Below are positions 15,527 through 25,623 of a stretch of DNA of 64,000 nucleotides, piece by piece. Origin of the DNA: Aquabacterium sp. A7-Y (GTDB lineage Bacteria > Pseudomonadota > Gammaproteobacteria > Burkholderiales > Burkholderiaceae_C); assembly GCF_026153205.1 (NCBI RefSeq), contig NZ_JAPFBW010000027.1, forward strand, positions 1-64,000, read 5' to 3'. Position 1 is the stretch's first letter. Each line of letters begins with the position of its first letter. Position numbers and translations under genes: made by a program. Under the pieces are notes generated by a model. It saw only the letters and a program-made list of their open reading frames with translations. It was not told the DNA's origin and did no database searches.

Positions 15527-17329
15527 ATGGGTGACACGGTCAGCGATTTTCTGCTCAAGCGGCTGCATGCCTGGGGCGTGCGCCGCATCTTCGGCTATCC
15601 GGGCGACGGGATCAACGGCATCGTCGGCGCCCTGGGGCGGGTGCAGAAACAAGGGCTGGACCTCGAGTTCGTGCAGTCCCGGCATGAAGAACTTTCCGCC
15701 TTCATGGCCTGTGCGCACGCCAAGTTTACCGGCGAGGTGGGCGTCTGCCTGGCCACCTCGGGCCCGGGCGCCATCCACCTGCTCAACGGGCTCTACGACG
15801 CCCGGCTCGACCACCAGCCGGTGCTGGCCATCGTCGGCCAGCAGGCCCGCTCGGCCCTGGGGGGAGACTATCAGCAGGAAGTGGATCTGGTCTCGCTTTT
15901 CAAGGATGTGGCACACGAATTCGTGCAGATGGCAACGACGCCGGCGCAGGTGCGCCACCTGGTCGACCGCGCGGTGCGCATCGCGCGCGAACAGCGCACG
16001 GTCACCTGCATCGTGCTGCCCAGCGACCTGCAGGAACTCGATGCGGTGCCGGTGCCGCCGCGCCGCCACGGCACGGTGCACAGCGGCATCGACCGGCCCT
16101 CGGGTCATGTGCTGCCCTCGCCTGCCGAGCTGGGGCGCGCCGCGGACGTGCTCAATGCCGGCGAGAAGGTCGCGATGCTGGTGGGCGCGGGCGCGCTGCA
16201 CGCGACCGACGAGATCGTCGCGGTGGCCGAGACCCTGGGCGCCGGTGTCGCCAAGGCCTTGCTCGGCAAGGCGGCGGTGCCGGACGAGCTGCCTTTCGTG
16301 ACCGGCGCGATCGGCCTGCTCGGCAGCGGCCCCAGCTGGCACCTGATGAACGAGTGCGACACCTTGCTGATGGTGGGCTCGGCCTTTCCCTATTCCGAGT
16401 TCCTGCCGGAGGAAGGCCAGGCGCGCGGGGTGCAGATCGACATCGACGGCCGCATGCTCAACCTGCGCTACCCGATGGAAGTCGGCCTGATCGGCGACAG
16501 CCGGGCCACCTTGCAGGCGCTGCTGCCGCTGCTGCAGCGCAAGACCGGGCGGCGCTGGCGCGAGCGGATCGAGCAGCAGGTCGAGCGTTGGTGGCGTGTG
16601 CTGGAGGCGCGCGCGATGGCCGAAGCCCACCCGGTGAACCCGCAGCGGGTGTTCTGGGAGTTGTCGCCGCGGCTGCCGGACCACTGCATCGTCTGCTGCG
16701 ATTCGGGCTCCGCGACCCACTGGTACGCGCGCGACCTGAAGCTGCGACGCGGCATGATGGCCTCGCTGTCGGGCGGCCTGGCGACCATGGGCGCGGCCCT
16801 GCCCTACGCGATCGCGGCCAAGCTCGCCCACCCGGGCCGCCACGTGATCGCGCTGCTCGGCGACGGGGCGATGCAGATGAATGGCCTCAACGCGCTGATC
16901 ACGCTGGCCCGCCTGTGGCGCGACTGGCCCGATGCGCGGCTGACCGTGATGGTGCTCAACAACCGCGACCTCAACCTGGTAAGCTGGGAGCAGCGCGCCA
17001 CCGCCGGGGTGCCGAGGTACGAGCCGTCCCAGGCGCTGCCCGACTTCCCCTATGCCGAGTACGCGCGGCTGCTCGGGCTGGAGGGGGTGCGGGTGGAGCG
17101 GCCCGAGGACGTCGGCCCGGCCTGGGACACCGCCCTGTCGGCCAAGCTGCCGACGCTGCTGGAGATGGTGACCGACCCTGACGTGCCGCCGCTGCCGCCC
17201 CACCTGACCAGGGAGCAGGCCAAGGCCTACCTGTCGGCGCTGTGGCAGCGCGACCCGGACGGCCTGGCGACGGTCAAGGCCAGCGCCCGGCAGTGGTGGG
17301 CCAGCGTGTTCCCCGGAAGCAAGAGCTAG
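15527..17329 (+). CDS. Thiamine-diphosphate enzyme of the acetolactate synthase/pyruvate oxidase family
   Basis: A 600-aa protein with the three-domain layout of ThDP-dependent decarboxylases. The catalytic glutamate is in QSRHEELSAFM (54-55), ATSGPGAIHLLNGLYDA marks the Pyr domain, and GDGAMQMNG (near 444) with NNRDLN forms the ThDP-binding motif of the C-terminal domain. The ATG at 15527 (MGDTVSDFLL) starts the conserved part; the frame runs open far upstream without meaning. The substrate could be pyruvate, as in PoxB or catabolic acetolactate synthase, but this subgroup is usually annotated only as a ThDP-requiring protein. No small regulatory subunit is nearby. Confidence 0.85.
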   Translation: MGDTVSDFLLKRLHAWGVRRIFGYPGDGINGIVGALGRVQKQGLDLEFVQSRHEELSAFMACAHAKFTGEVGVCLATSGPGAIHLLNGLYDARLDHQPVLAIVGQQARSALGGDYQQEVDLVSLFKDVAHEFVQMATTPAQVRHLVDRAVRIAREQRTVTCIVLPSDLQELDAVPVPPRRHGTVHSGIDRPSGHVLPSPAELGRAADVLNAGEKVAMLVGAGALHATDEIVAVAETLGAGVAKALLGKAAVPDELPFVTGAIGLLGSGPSWHLMNECDTLLMVGSAFPYSEFLPEEGQARGVQIDIDGRMLNLRYPMEVGLIGDSRATLQALLPLLQRKTGRRWRERIEQQVERWWRVLEARAMAEAHPVNPQRVFWELSPRLPDHCIVCCDSGSATHWYARDLKLRRGMMASLSGGLATMGAALPYAIAAKLAHPGRHVIALLGDGAMQMNGLNALITLARLWRDWPDARLTVMVLNNRDLNLVSWEQRATAGVPRYEPSQALPDFPYAEYARLLGLEGVRVERPEDVGPAWDTALSAKLPTLLEMVTDPDVPPLPPHLTREQAKAYLSALWQRDPDGLATVKASARQWWASVFPGSKS

Positions 17330-17372
17330 CTAGTCCACTGAACCAGGGAAATGGCCCCCTCGCCGGGAAGGC

Positions 17373-19238
17373 TCAGGCCGCGCAGGTCCTGTTTTTCCCC
17401 GTGCGCTTGGCCTCGTAGAGCGCCTCGTCGGCGCGGTCCAGGGTTTCCTCCAGACGCTCGCCCTCGCGGTAGAGCGTGACGCCGGCCGAGAAGGTGACGA
17501 AGACCTGCTTCTGCTCGTGCATGAAAAAGTTTGCCGTCAAGGTGCGCTGCAGGCGGGTCAGCACCACGCAGGCCTCCTCGGCGGTGGTCTCGGGCAGCAG
17601 CACGACGAACTCCTCGCCGCCGTAGCGTGCCACGGTGTCCATCGGCCGCAGCGCCTGCTTGACGTTCTGGGCCAGGAACTTGAGCGCCTGGTCGCCGGTC
17701 TGGTGGCCCAGGGTGTCGTTGAGCTTCTTGAAGTTGTCGATGTCCAGCAGGCCGACCGAGAGCTCGCGGCCGGAGCGCTGCATGCGCGCGTATTCGGTCT
17801 CGAAGGCCTGGATCAGGCCGCGCCGGTTGGCGATCTCGGTGAGCTGGTCGGTCGAGACCTCGGTCGACAGGCGCTGCAGCTCGGCTTCGAGCTCGCGCAC
17901 GCGCTCCTGCAAGCCGGTTGCCTCGGCGTGCTCGGACTGCAAGCGCTGCTGGGTCTCGCCGACCCGGCTCTGCACCGACTTGGTCTCCTCGACCAGGTCC
18001 TTGACCACCCCGGCCAGGCTTTCCAGCGAGTCGGCCTGCTCGATCACCTCGGCATAGCGGCCCATGCTGTCGTGGAAGCGGCCGGTCTGAGCGCTCAGCT
18101 CGGCGATCTCCTGCAACATGCTGTTGATGACCTGCTTGAGGACGTCGCGGGCCTGGTTGCGCTGGTTCTTCAGGATGTGCTGCTGCATGCGCGAGGCGTG
18201 CAGCAGGTGGCTGACCGAGCGCACGGTGCGCGCCGTCAGGCCTTCCTGCAGCTTGGCCTGCATGGCCTGGCACTGGCCCTGCACCCAGCTGCCGTCCTCC
18301 GACAGCTCGGCCAGCCCGCCCGTCAGCTCGCCGCACAGACCGTGCAGTTGCTCCGCCAGGTGCTGGCGATGCTCCAGCAGGCGCTGGGCGTCTGCAGCCC
18401 ATCCGCGCCAGTCCTCGGCCAGCTCCTCGTCGGCCTCGCTCTCGAGCGCCGGCAGCAGTTCCTCCAGGCGCGACTTGAGGCGCAGGCAGCGCGGGTCGTC
18501 GCTGGGCAGCGCCGGTGCGAAGGCGTTCGACAGCTCGCGCACCACCGCCTGCCAGCGCTCGGGCAGCGGCTCGTCGGCCAGCGCTTCGAGCACCCCGGCC
18601 GGCGCCACGGCTGCCGCGGGCAACACTGCAGCCACCGGCTGCGCGCTGGCGGCCGCTGCCGCCTCGGTCGCCTCCGCCGGGGTGTCCTGCACCGCCGCCT
18701 CGTCCAAGGTGTCGCTGTCCCAGCTGCTCGCCAGCTGGCCCAGGCGCTGCTGCAGGCGCTGTGCGTCGCTGCGGCTGCCGTCCAGCACCCGTTGCAGGCT
18801 GTCCTTCTTGCGGCCGCTGGTCCACTGGCGTCCGCCCCGTTCCACCCCCTTGACCAGGCGTCCGATCAGCGCCGCCCAGGCCTCGCCCTCGGCCGCCGCC
18901 TGGTCCTCGCGCACGCCCGACAGCATCTTCTCGGCCTGCTCCCAGCGGCCCTGCTGCACCGCTTCGAGCAGGCGCGGGGCCGCGGCGCCGGTCGCACCGG
19001 CGAGGCGCTCGAACAGGCGCAACGCTGCCGCAGGCGGTGCGGCCTCGGACAACGGCGGCTCGCCGGACTCGGCACGGTAGGCGCGCTGGTAGTTCTCGGG
19101 CGTCGGCTCCAAGCGCTCCTGCGCCAGGCGGCGCAGCGCCGCCTTGGCCAGCTGGGCGGGCGGGACGGCCGCGCCGCTCAGCGGCGCAGGCAGGGTGGCG
19201 CCGGCGGCACGGCCGGCAAGGGGGGAAGTCGCATCCAT
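17373..19238 (-). CDS. GGDEF diguanylate cyclase
   Basis: A 621-aa protein that should make cyclic-di-GMP. The long N-terminal part is alanine-rich and helical, with coiled-coil stretches around 430-455. The C-terminal GGDEF domain starts with TDQLTEIANRRGL and has an intact GGEEF active site (540-544) with an RPMD inhibitory site five residues before it, so product inhibition is expected. No membrane segment is seen. It follows the REC-PAS-GGDEF-EAL gene by 26 bp in the same direction and probably belongs to that operon. The N-terminal domain may receive the input but matches no family I recognise. Confidence 0.9.
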   Translation of the reverse strand: MDATSPLAGRAAGATLPAPLSGAAVPPAQLAKAALRRLAQERLEPTPENYQRAYRAESGEPPLSEAAPPAAALRLFERLAGATGAAAPRLLEAVQQGRWEQAEKMLSGVREDQAAAEGEAWAALIGRLVKGVERGGRQWTSGRKKDSLQRVLDGSRSDAQRLQQRLGQLASSWDSDTLDEAAVQDTPAEATEAAAAASAQPVAAVLPAAAVAPAGVLEALADEPLPERWQAVVRELSNAFAPALPSDDPRCLRLKSRLEELLPALESEADEELAEDWRGWAADAQRLLEHRQHLAEQLHGLCGELTGGLAELSEDGSWVQGQCQAMQAKLQEGLTARTVRSVSHLLHASRMQQHILKNQRNQARDVLKQVINSMLQEIAELSAQTGRFHDSMGRYAEVIEQADSLESLAGVVKDLVEETKSVQSRVGETQQRLQSEHAEATGLQERVRELEAELQRLSTEVSTDQLTEIANRRGLIQAFETEYARMQRSGRELSVGLLDIDNFKKLNDTLGHQTGDQALKFLAQNVKQALRPMDTVARYGGEEFVVLLPETTAEEACVVLTRLQRTLTANFFMHEQKQVFVTFSAGVTLYREGERLEETLDRADEALYEAKRTGKNRTCAA

Positions 19239-19264
19239 CGCTCAGGCTCTCGTGGGGGACGCTT

Positions 19265-21490
19265 TCACAACACGCTTCTGGCCCGTCCTGCCGGGCCCGG
19301 CGGGTCGGCCTCGGTAGCGCCGGGCGTGCCGGCCGCACTGATCAGCACCGGCTGGCGCAGCAGCTCCTCGATCTCGCCGGGCGGCAGCGGCTTGCTGAAC
19401 AGGAAGCCCTGCATGATGGTGCAACCCAGCCGGTTCAGCACATCCATCTGCAGCTCGGTTTCCACGCCCTCGGCAATCACGCGCAGCCCCAGCGAGCGGG
19501 CCAGCGCGATGATCGCGGTGACCACCGCCGAGCTCTCGGGCTTGGCGCCCAGGTCGCGCACGAAGGAGCGGTCGATCTTCACCTCGCTGATCGGCAGGGT
19601 GGTCAGGTAGGCCAGCGAGGAATAGCCGGTGCCGAAGTCGTCGATCGAGATCGCCACGCCGATGCCGTTGAGCCGGGTCAGCGCGGGGATGACGTTCTGC
19701 AGGTCCTTCATCAGGCCGGTCTCGGTGATCTCCAGCTGCAGGCAGCGCGGGTCGACGTGCTGCTCCTGCACGCCGGCCTGGATGCGCTCGACGAGGTCGC
19801 TGCGCTGGAACATGCGGCTGGGCAGGTTGACGGCGATCGCGGCGTCGAAGCCGAAGGCGCGCTGCCACAGCCTCGCCTGGCGGGTGGCCTCGCGGATGGC
19901 CCAGTAACTCATCGGGATGATCAGGCCGGTTTCCTCGGCCAGCGGGATGAATTCGCCCGGCGGCACCAGCTGGCTGCCTCGCTTCCAGCGCATCAGCGCC
20001 TCGGCGCCGACATAACGCCCGGTGCGCACATCGATCTTGGGCTGGTAGTGCAGCACCAGCTCCTCGCGCTCCAGCGCCTTGTGCAGCGCGCTCTCCAGCT
20101 CCAGCTTCTCGCGCCCCTTGCCGGCCAGCTGCGGGGTGTAAGCCGAGGCGGCATTGCGACCCTGGGCCTTGGCCGAATACATCGCGACGTCGGAGTTGCG
20201 CAGCAGGTCGGCCACGGTCTGGCCGTCCCTCGGGTAGAGCGCGATGCCGACGCTGGCGGTCACGAAACACTCCTGCCCGCCCACCAGCACCGGCTCGCGC
20301 AGCGCTTCCAGGATGCGCGAGGCGACCCGCTCGGCGTCGCGTTCGTCGCCCACCTCGGACAGCAGCGCGACGAACTCGTCGCCGCCCAGCCGGCCGACCG
20401 CCTCCAGCGTGCGGTGGGCGCGCGAGGTCACGCTGTCGAAGGTGGCATCGATCACCTGGTCGGAGTGGCGCACGCAGCCGCGCAGGCGGCGCGCCACCTC
20501 GACCAGCAGCTCGTCGCCGGCGGCATGGCCCAGCGTGTCGTTGATGATCTTGAAGCGGTCCAGGTCGATCAGCAGCAGCCCGACCTGGTGGCCCAGGCTG
20601 CGGGCGTGGTCGATCGCGCGTTCGGCGCGCCAGATCAGCTGGCGGCGGTTGGGCAGCCCGGCCAGCGAATCGAAATTGGCGAGGTGCTTGATCTTGTCCT
20701 CGGCGATGCGCCGGTCGGTCACGTCCTGCACGATGCCGTTGTAGGCCAGCACGCCGCCGTGCTCGTCGAACTCGGGTTCGGCCTCCAGGTGCAGCACCCG
20801 GTGGCGCCCGTCGAGCAGGTGCACCGGCACGTCGGTGCACAGCACGGTGTAGTGGCGCAGCACCTCGCGCAGGATGGCGAAAAACGCCGCCCGCTCGTTT
20901 TTCGGGATCATGCGCAGCACGGTGTGCACGCTCAGGTGGTCCCCCGGGCCGAGGCCAAAGACACGCAGGCCTTCGGAGGAGAAGAGCAGCTCGTTGCAAC
21001 CGGGCCGCCAGTCGAAGCTGCCCATGCGGGCCAGGTCCTGGGCGCGCGCCAGCTGGGCCTTGCTGCGCTCCAGCTCCTGCCGGGTGCGCGAGGAGCGCAG
21101 CAGGTAGCGCAAGCGCCCGGCCAGCAGGCTCCACTGGTTGGACTTGACGAAAAAGTCGGTCGCTCCGGCCTCGTAGGCCCGGTTGATCGAGGCCTCGTCG
21201 TCCAGGCCGGTCAGCATCAGCACCGGCGTCGAGTAGAAGCCGGCCATGTCGCGGATGCGCCGGCAGGTCGCGAAGCCGTCCAGGCCCGGCATGATGGCGT
21301 CGAGCACGATCATGTCCGGCGACCAGTCCCCCAGGATCTTCAGGGCCTCCTCGCCGCTGTGCGCCTCGGTGATCGAGAAGCCGCGCTCGCGCAGCGCGAT
21401 CGAGGTCAGCAGCAGGTTCACCTCGTCGTCGTCGACGAGCAGCACGGTGGTCTGCCCGAGGTCGGCGTCGCGGATTGCGGAAACATTCAT
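19265..21490 (-). CDS. REC-PAS-GGDEF-EAL cyclic-di-GMP response regulator
   Basis: A 741-aa regulator. The receiver domain (about 15-130) has LLVDDDE and acceptor D64 in IVLDAIMPG. A PAS domain (about 150-262) precedes GGDEF with RLGGDEF (GGDEF 369-373). Between the RHSD inhibitory motif (341-344) and GGDEF there are about 24 residues in place of the usual five, so the I-site geometry is altered. The EAL domain has AEALMRW (EAL 497-499), EITETG, DDFGTGYSSL, KIDRSF and EGVET, all expected for an active phosphodiesterase. The start overlaps the upstream kinase stop (TGATG), suggesting coupled translation and that this kinase phosphorylates it. Confidence 0.93.
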   Translation of the reverse strand: MNVSAIRDADLGQTTVLLVDDDEVNLLLTSIALRERGFSITEAHSGEEALKILGDWSPDMIVLDAIMPGLDGFATCRRIRDMAGFYSTPVLMLTGLDDEASINRAYEAGATDFFVKSNQWSLLAGRLRYLLRSSRTRQELERSKAQLARAQDLARMGSFDWRPGCNELLFSSEGLRVFGLGPGDHLSVHTVLRMIPKNERAAFFAILREVLRHYTVLCTDVPVHLLDGRHRVLHLEAEPEFDEHGGVLAYNGIVQDVTDRRIAEDKIKHLANFDSLAGLPNRRQLIWRAERAIDHARSLGHQVGLLLIDLDRFKIINDTLGHAAGDELLVEVARRLRGCVRHSDQVIDATFDSVTSRAHRTLEAVGRLGGDEFVALLSEVGDERDAERVASRILEALREPVLVGGQECFVTASVGIALYPRDGQTVADLLRNSDVAMYSAKAQGRNAASAYTPQLAGKGREKLELESALHKALEREELVLHYQPKIDVRTGRYVGAEALMRWKRGSQLVPPGEFIPLAEETGLIIPMSYWAIREATRQARLWQRAFGFDAAIAVNLPSRMFQRSDLVERIQAGVQEQHVDPRCLQLEITETGLMKDLQNVIPALTRLNGIGVAISIDDFGTGYSSLAYLTTLPISEVKIDRSFVRDLGAKPESSAVVTAIIALARSLGLRVIAEGVETELQMDVLNRLGCTIMQGFLFSKPLPPGEIEELLRQPVLISAAGTPGATEADPPGPAGRARSVL

Positions 21491-24400
21491 CAGTCGGTTC
21501 CCAGCAAGGCTTTGAGGCTGGCCAGCACACGCTCGGCCTCGCGCTGTACCGCGCTCACCTGCTCATCGAAGGGGCCGGCCTCGCCGCCCCGGATGCGGGC
21601 CTCGAGGTCGGCGCACAGGCTCGAGAGCTGGAGCGCACCGACGCTGGCGCTGGACGACTTCAGCGTGTGGGCCGCGAAGCGGATGGCGGCGCTGTCGTTG
21701 GCGTCGCGCGCCTCGCCCATCTGGGGCACCAGCTTGAGCAGGGAATTCTGGAAGGTGCGGAACAGGCGCTCCAGCAGCCGGCTCTGGCCTTGCGGATCGA
21801 GTTCCCGCAGTCGTGCCACGGCCTCGGCGTCGAATACCTGGGGGTCCGGTGTGAACATGGTCGGCTCCATCTGGGCGCGCAGCTCGCTCGGGCGGCTCTC
21901 ATTGTCGTCTCCGGCATTCGGCGCGCCTGCCGGCGACCCGGGGTCGGCCTGCAGCCAGCGCGTGAGCACGGCGAGCAACTGGTTCTGGCGGAATGGCTTG
22001 GACAGATAGTCATCGAAACCCAGCGCGAGGAACCGCTCTTCATCCCCGCCGAGGGCGTTGGCGGTGACGGCCAGCACGGGCGTGTCGGGCGGCGTCTTGA
22101 AGTCGAAGCGCTCGCTGGGTCCGCGCCGGAACCAGCGCAGCGTCTCGACCCCGTCCATGCCCGGCATCTGGATATCCATCAACACCAAATCGAATCGATG
22201 TTCGCACAACGCGCCCAAGCCCTCCAGCCCGGAGTGCGCGATGCGGGTGCGGCAGCCCAGGCGGTTCAGCATCTGGTGCATCACTTCCTGGTTGACGCGG
22301 TTGTCCTCGATCACCAGCACCTCGCGGTCGAACACCGGAAGCGGCTGCTCACGCTCGCGCGCCGGCCCGATGCCCAGCCCCAGGATGGCCTGGCGCAACT
22401 CGACCTTGCGCACCGGCTTGGAGACGAAGCGGTGGAAGCCGGCGTCGTGCGCCACCCGCACGTCATCGGGGCTGGACACCGAAGACAGCAGCATCAGCTT
22501 CAGCGGCCCCAGCCCGGGCTCCTCACGCAGTGCCTGCGCAAACTGCACGCCGTTCATGCGCGGCATCGCCATGTCGACCAGGGCCAGATCGAAGCGCTGG
22601 CCCGCGTCGCGCTCCTGCCGCAGCAGCTCGAGCGCCTCCTGCCCGTCGGTCGCGAGCGCCACCCGCATGCCCCAGGCGCCCAGCAGGTTCTCCAGCACGG
22701 TGCGATTGGTCTCGTGGTCTTCCACCACCAGCACACGCAATGCCGGCATCTCCAGCGCGTCCAGCGCGCCGGTGTCGCTCGACGCGACGACCTCGCCCAG
22801 CGGCAGCCGCAGGCGGAACTGCGAGCCCAGCCCCGGTACGCTATGCACCGAAATAGTGCCACCCATCAGCTCGGCGAGCTGGCGCGAGATCGCCAGACCC
22901 AGCCCGGTGCCGCCGTAGCGCCGCGCCATGCCACCGTGCAGTTGCGTGAAGGCATGAAAGAGTTGCGGCAGCACTTCAGGGGCGATGCCGATGCCGGTGT
23001 CCTGCACCGTGAAGTCGACCCACTGCTTGCCGGGCAGCAGCTCGCCGTCGCCGCGCCGCACGTCGACCACCACCTCGCCGCGCTCGGTGAACTTGATCGC
23101 GTTGGCCACCAGGTTGGTGAGCACCTGGCGCAGCCGCAGCGGGTCGCCATGCATCAGGGCCGGCAGCCCCGGCTGCTCACGGAAGTTGATCTCCAGCGAT
23201 TTTTCATGCGCACGCGGCGCCATCAGCTCCAGCGTGTCTTCGACCACGGCGCGCAGCGAAAAGTCAGTGGGCGCCAGCTCCAACTTGCCGGCTTCGATCT
23301 TGGAAAAATCGAGTATGTCGTTGATGATTTCAAGCAGGCTTTCCCCGGAACGGTAGACGGCGTGCGCGAAGCGTCGCTGCTTGTCGTTCAGGGTCGTGCC
23401 CAGCAGCAACTCCGTCATCCCGAGGATACCGTTCATCGGCGTGCGGATCTCGTGGCTCATGTTCGCCATGAACTGGCTCTTGGCCCGGCTCGCCGCCGCG
23501 GCCGCGTCGTGAGCGCGCTGCAGTTCCTGCTCGCGCTCGTGCTCGACGGTGATGTCGGTGCACAAGCCATAAACGCGGATCTCGCCCGAGGCCAGGCGCT
23601 GCGAGCGGGTGCGGGTGCGCAGCCAGCGCAGGCCGCGGGTCGGGTGCAGCAACCGGTGCACCCGGTCCACCGGCTGCAGCTGGCGCTCCAGCGCCTCGCG
23701 CTCCTGGATCAGACCGCGGTCCTCCACCGGCACGTTCTCCAGGTAGCGCTGCGGATCGCGGGCGTGCTCCTCGGGCGTCACGCCCCAGAAGTCGTACAGC
23801 CGGCGGCTCACATACAGGAAGCGGGTCCGCTCGGGGTTGGCGATGAACAGGTGGTCGTCGACCGCATCGGCGAACTCGTTGAAGCGGGCCTCGGACTCGA
23901 CCAGCGCGCCCTCGGCCCGGCGGCGCTCGGTCAGATCGCGCGCCAGCACGATCAGCGCCCGCGGCGAGCCGTCGGGATGGCGCAGCGCCAGGTAGCGCAT
24001 GTTGAGATACCGCTCGCCCAGACGGGTCGGCCAGAGGAATTCGTCCTCCACCGACTCCACCCCTTCCAGCGCCTTGCGCACCGAGGGCCCGACCAGCGCG
24101 CTGGCGTGGCGGCCGTAAGCCTGCAGCGGCGGGCGGCCGATCAGCTCCTCGCGCCGGACTTCGAACTCCTGCTCGGCGTGGCGGTTGACCGACAGCACAT
24201 GCAGTTGGTGCGGGTCGACCACAAAAAGGCTGACCGGCAGATGCTCGATCAGCTGGTTCAGTCGCTCGCGCTCACGTTCCAGCTGCTCGGCGCGCTCCTG
24301 GCGCTCGGTGATGTCGCTCAGCACGCCCAGGAACACGAACCGGCTGCCCTGCTGGTCGTGCACGAAGGTGGCCTCGATCTCGGCCCAGTACAGCTCGTGG

Positions 24401-25410
24401 CCGCCGCCTGCGAGGCTGCGGCGGGCCTGGAACTCCAGGCGGAAACTTTCCTGCTCGTGGAGCGCCTCGCGCAATGCCGCCGCCGACCCCGGTGATGCGA
24501 AGGCCTCGTCCATCAGGTCCCGGCCGTCGCGTCCGAGCAGGCGCTCGCGGCTCAGGCCGGTGATGCGGCTGAAGGCCTCGTTGACCCACTCGATGTAGCC
24601 CTCGCGGTCGGCGATCACGACGCCGCTGGCGATGTGGTCGGCCACCATCGCCAGGCGCCTCGACCGCTCGCCGTTCTGCAGCATGCCGAAGTAGGCCGTC
24701 TCGCGCCGCGCCCGCAGCGACAGCTGCGCCATCGCGATCGACAGCAGGCGCCGGCCCTCGCCCTGCAGCACGCAGGACGGCGGGTCGTACCACTCGATCA
24801 GCGCGACCGGGGTTTCGTCGGCCCAGACCGGCAGGGCCAGCGCCGACCGGGTACCGCGCGGGCGCAGGCCCGCCGCGCTGCCGGCCAGCCGCGCAGCGTT
24901 CTCGCACATCACCAGCTGGTGGCTCGCCACGGCCTCGCCCGAGAGCCCGTCGTCGTGGTGCACGGTGTTCAGCAGGTCGAGGTCGACCCGGCCTTCGCGC
25001 CCCCCGTCGCGCTCGTCCCAGGGAAACACCAGGCCGGCCTGGCCGTCCCAGTCTTCCACCCGCAACACCGCCCAGCCGGAAGCACCGAGATGGTCGGCGA
25101 GGATACGACCCACCGCCTCCAGCGCGGCGCCAAGCTGGCGCGCCGACTGCACCGCCGTGACGACCGCTTCGATGGCGGCCAGCTGACGCTCCAGCGGCAC
25201 CGCGTCCTCGCCGTGCGTCGACCCGGTCGCGGCCGGCTGTGCGGTGCCGCCCGCGCGCCCTCCGGCACGCCAGGCGAGCAGCAGCGCGGCCGCGCCCGGC
25301 ACGAGCGAGGCGATGGCGCCGGCCGGCGCCGTGCTCAGCACGGCGCCGATCCAGCCCGCCAGGCCGAGCAGGGCGACGGCCGCCAGGCGTATCGTGGTGG
25401 TGCGATTCAT
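21490..25410 (-). CDS. Large hybrid histidine kinase: TM-GAF-PAS(3)-HisKA-HATPase-REC-REC-Hpt
   Basis: A 1306-aa membrane kinase of the BarA/phosphorelay type. Two hydrophobic segments lie near residues 7-48, followed by a GAF-like domain, three PAS domains, HisKA with MSHEIRTPMNGILG, HATPase with GTGLGLAIS, two receivers (LVVEDHETN and VLVIEDNRVN, the second with LVLMDIQMPGMDG) and an Hpt domain with AAHTLKSSSASVGA. The start at 25410 (MNRTTTIRLAAV) fits the membrane topology; the frame continues open upstream over the divergent kinase. The Hpt domain would pass phosphate to the REC domain of the next gene, which overlaps its stop. Confidence 0.93.
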   Translation of the reverse strand: MNRTTTIRLAAVALLGLAGWIGAVLSTAPAGAIASLVPGAAALLLAWRAGGRAGGTAQPAATGSTHGEDAVPLERQLAAIEAVVTAVQSARQLGAALEAVGRILADHLGASGWAVLRVEDWDGQAGLVFPWDERDGGREGRVDLDLLNTVHHDDGLSGEAVASHQLVMCENAARLAGSAAGLRPRGTRSALALPVWADETPVALIEWYDPPSCVLQGEGRRLLSIAMAQLSLRARRETAYFGMLQNGERSRRLAMVADHIASGVVIADREGYIEWVNEAFSRITGLSRERLLGRDGRDLMDEAFASPGSAAALREALHEQESFRLEFQARRSLAGGGHELYWAEIEATFVHDQQGSRFVFLGVLSDITERQERAEQLERERERLNQLIEHLPVSLFVVDPHQLHVLSVNRHAEQEFEVRREELIGRPPLQAYGRHASALVGPSVRKALEGVESVEDEFLWPTRLGERYLNMRYLALRHPDGSPRALIVLARDLTERRRAEGALVESEARFNEFADAVDDHLFIANPERTRFLYVSRRLYDFWGVTPEEHARDPQRYLENVPVEDRGLIQEREALERQLQPVDRVHRLLHPTRGLRWLRTRTRSQRLASGEIRVYGLCTDITVEHEREQELQRAHDAAAAASRAKSQFMANMSHEIRTPMNGILGMTELLLGTTLNDKQRRFAHAVYRSGESLLEIINDILDFSKIEAGKLELAPTDFSLRAVVEDTLELMAPRAHEKSLEINFREQPGLPALMHGDPLRLRQVLTNLVANAIKFTERGEVVVDVRRGDGELLPGKQWVDFTVQDTGIGIAPEVLPQLFHAFTQLHGGMARRYGGTGLGLAISRQLAELMGGTISVHSVPGLGSQFRLRLPLGEVVASSDTGALDALEMPALRVLVVEDHETNRTVLENLLGAWGMRVALATDGQEALELLRQERDAGQRFDLALVDMAMPRMNGVQFAQALREEPGLGPLKLMLLSSVSSPDDVRVAHDAGFHRFVSKPVRKVELRQAILGLGIGPAREREQPLPVFDREVLVIEDNRVNQEVMHQMLNRLGCRTRIAHSGLEGLGALCEHRFDLVLMDIQMPGMDGVETLRWFRRGPSERFDFKTPPDTPVLAVTANALGGDEERFLALGFDDYLSKPFRQNQLLAVLTRWLQADPGSPAGAPNAGDDNESRPSELRAQMEPTMFTPDPQVFDAEAVARLRELDPQGQSRLLERLFRTFQNSLLKLVPQMGEARDANDSAAIRFAAHTLKSSSASVGALQLSSLCADLEARIRGGEAGPFDEQVSAVQREAERVLASLKALLGTD

Positions 25411-25623
25411 CGAATGCTGTCCGCCCGCGCTCCGCGAGCCGGCTGGACGCCGGCTCCTCCTGGTCCCGCGGGATTCGTCATGCCTGTTTTCGACCGCAAT
25501 GGCGGCGACTTGAGCGGCGCGCCCGGATCGAGCCCCTGGGCCCGCCCGACCGGCGCGCAAATGGCGGCACTGCGTGCGAATCGCACGATCGAAAGTGCAG
25601 GGACGCTCCTTACAATCGGCGCG

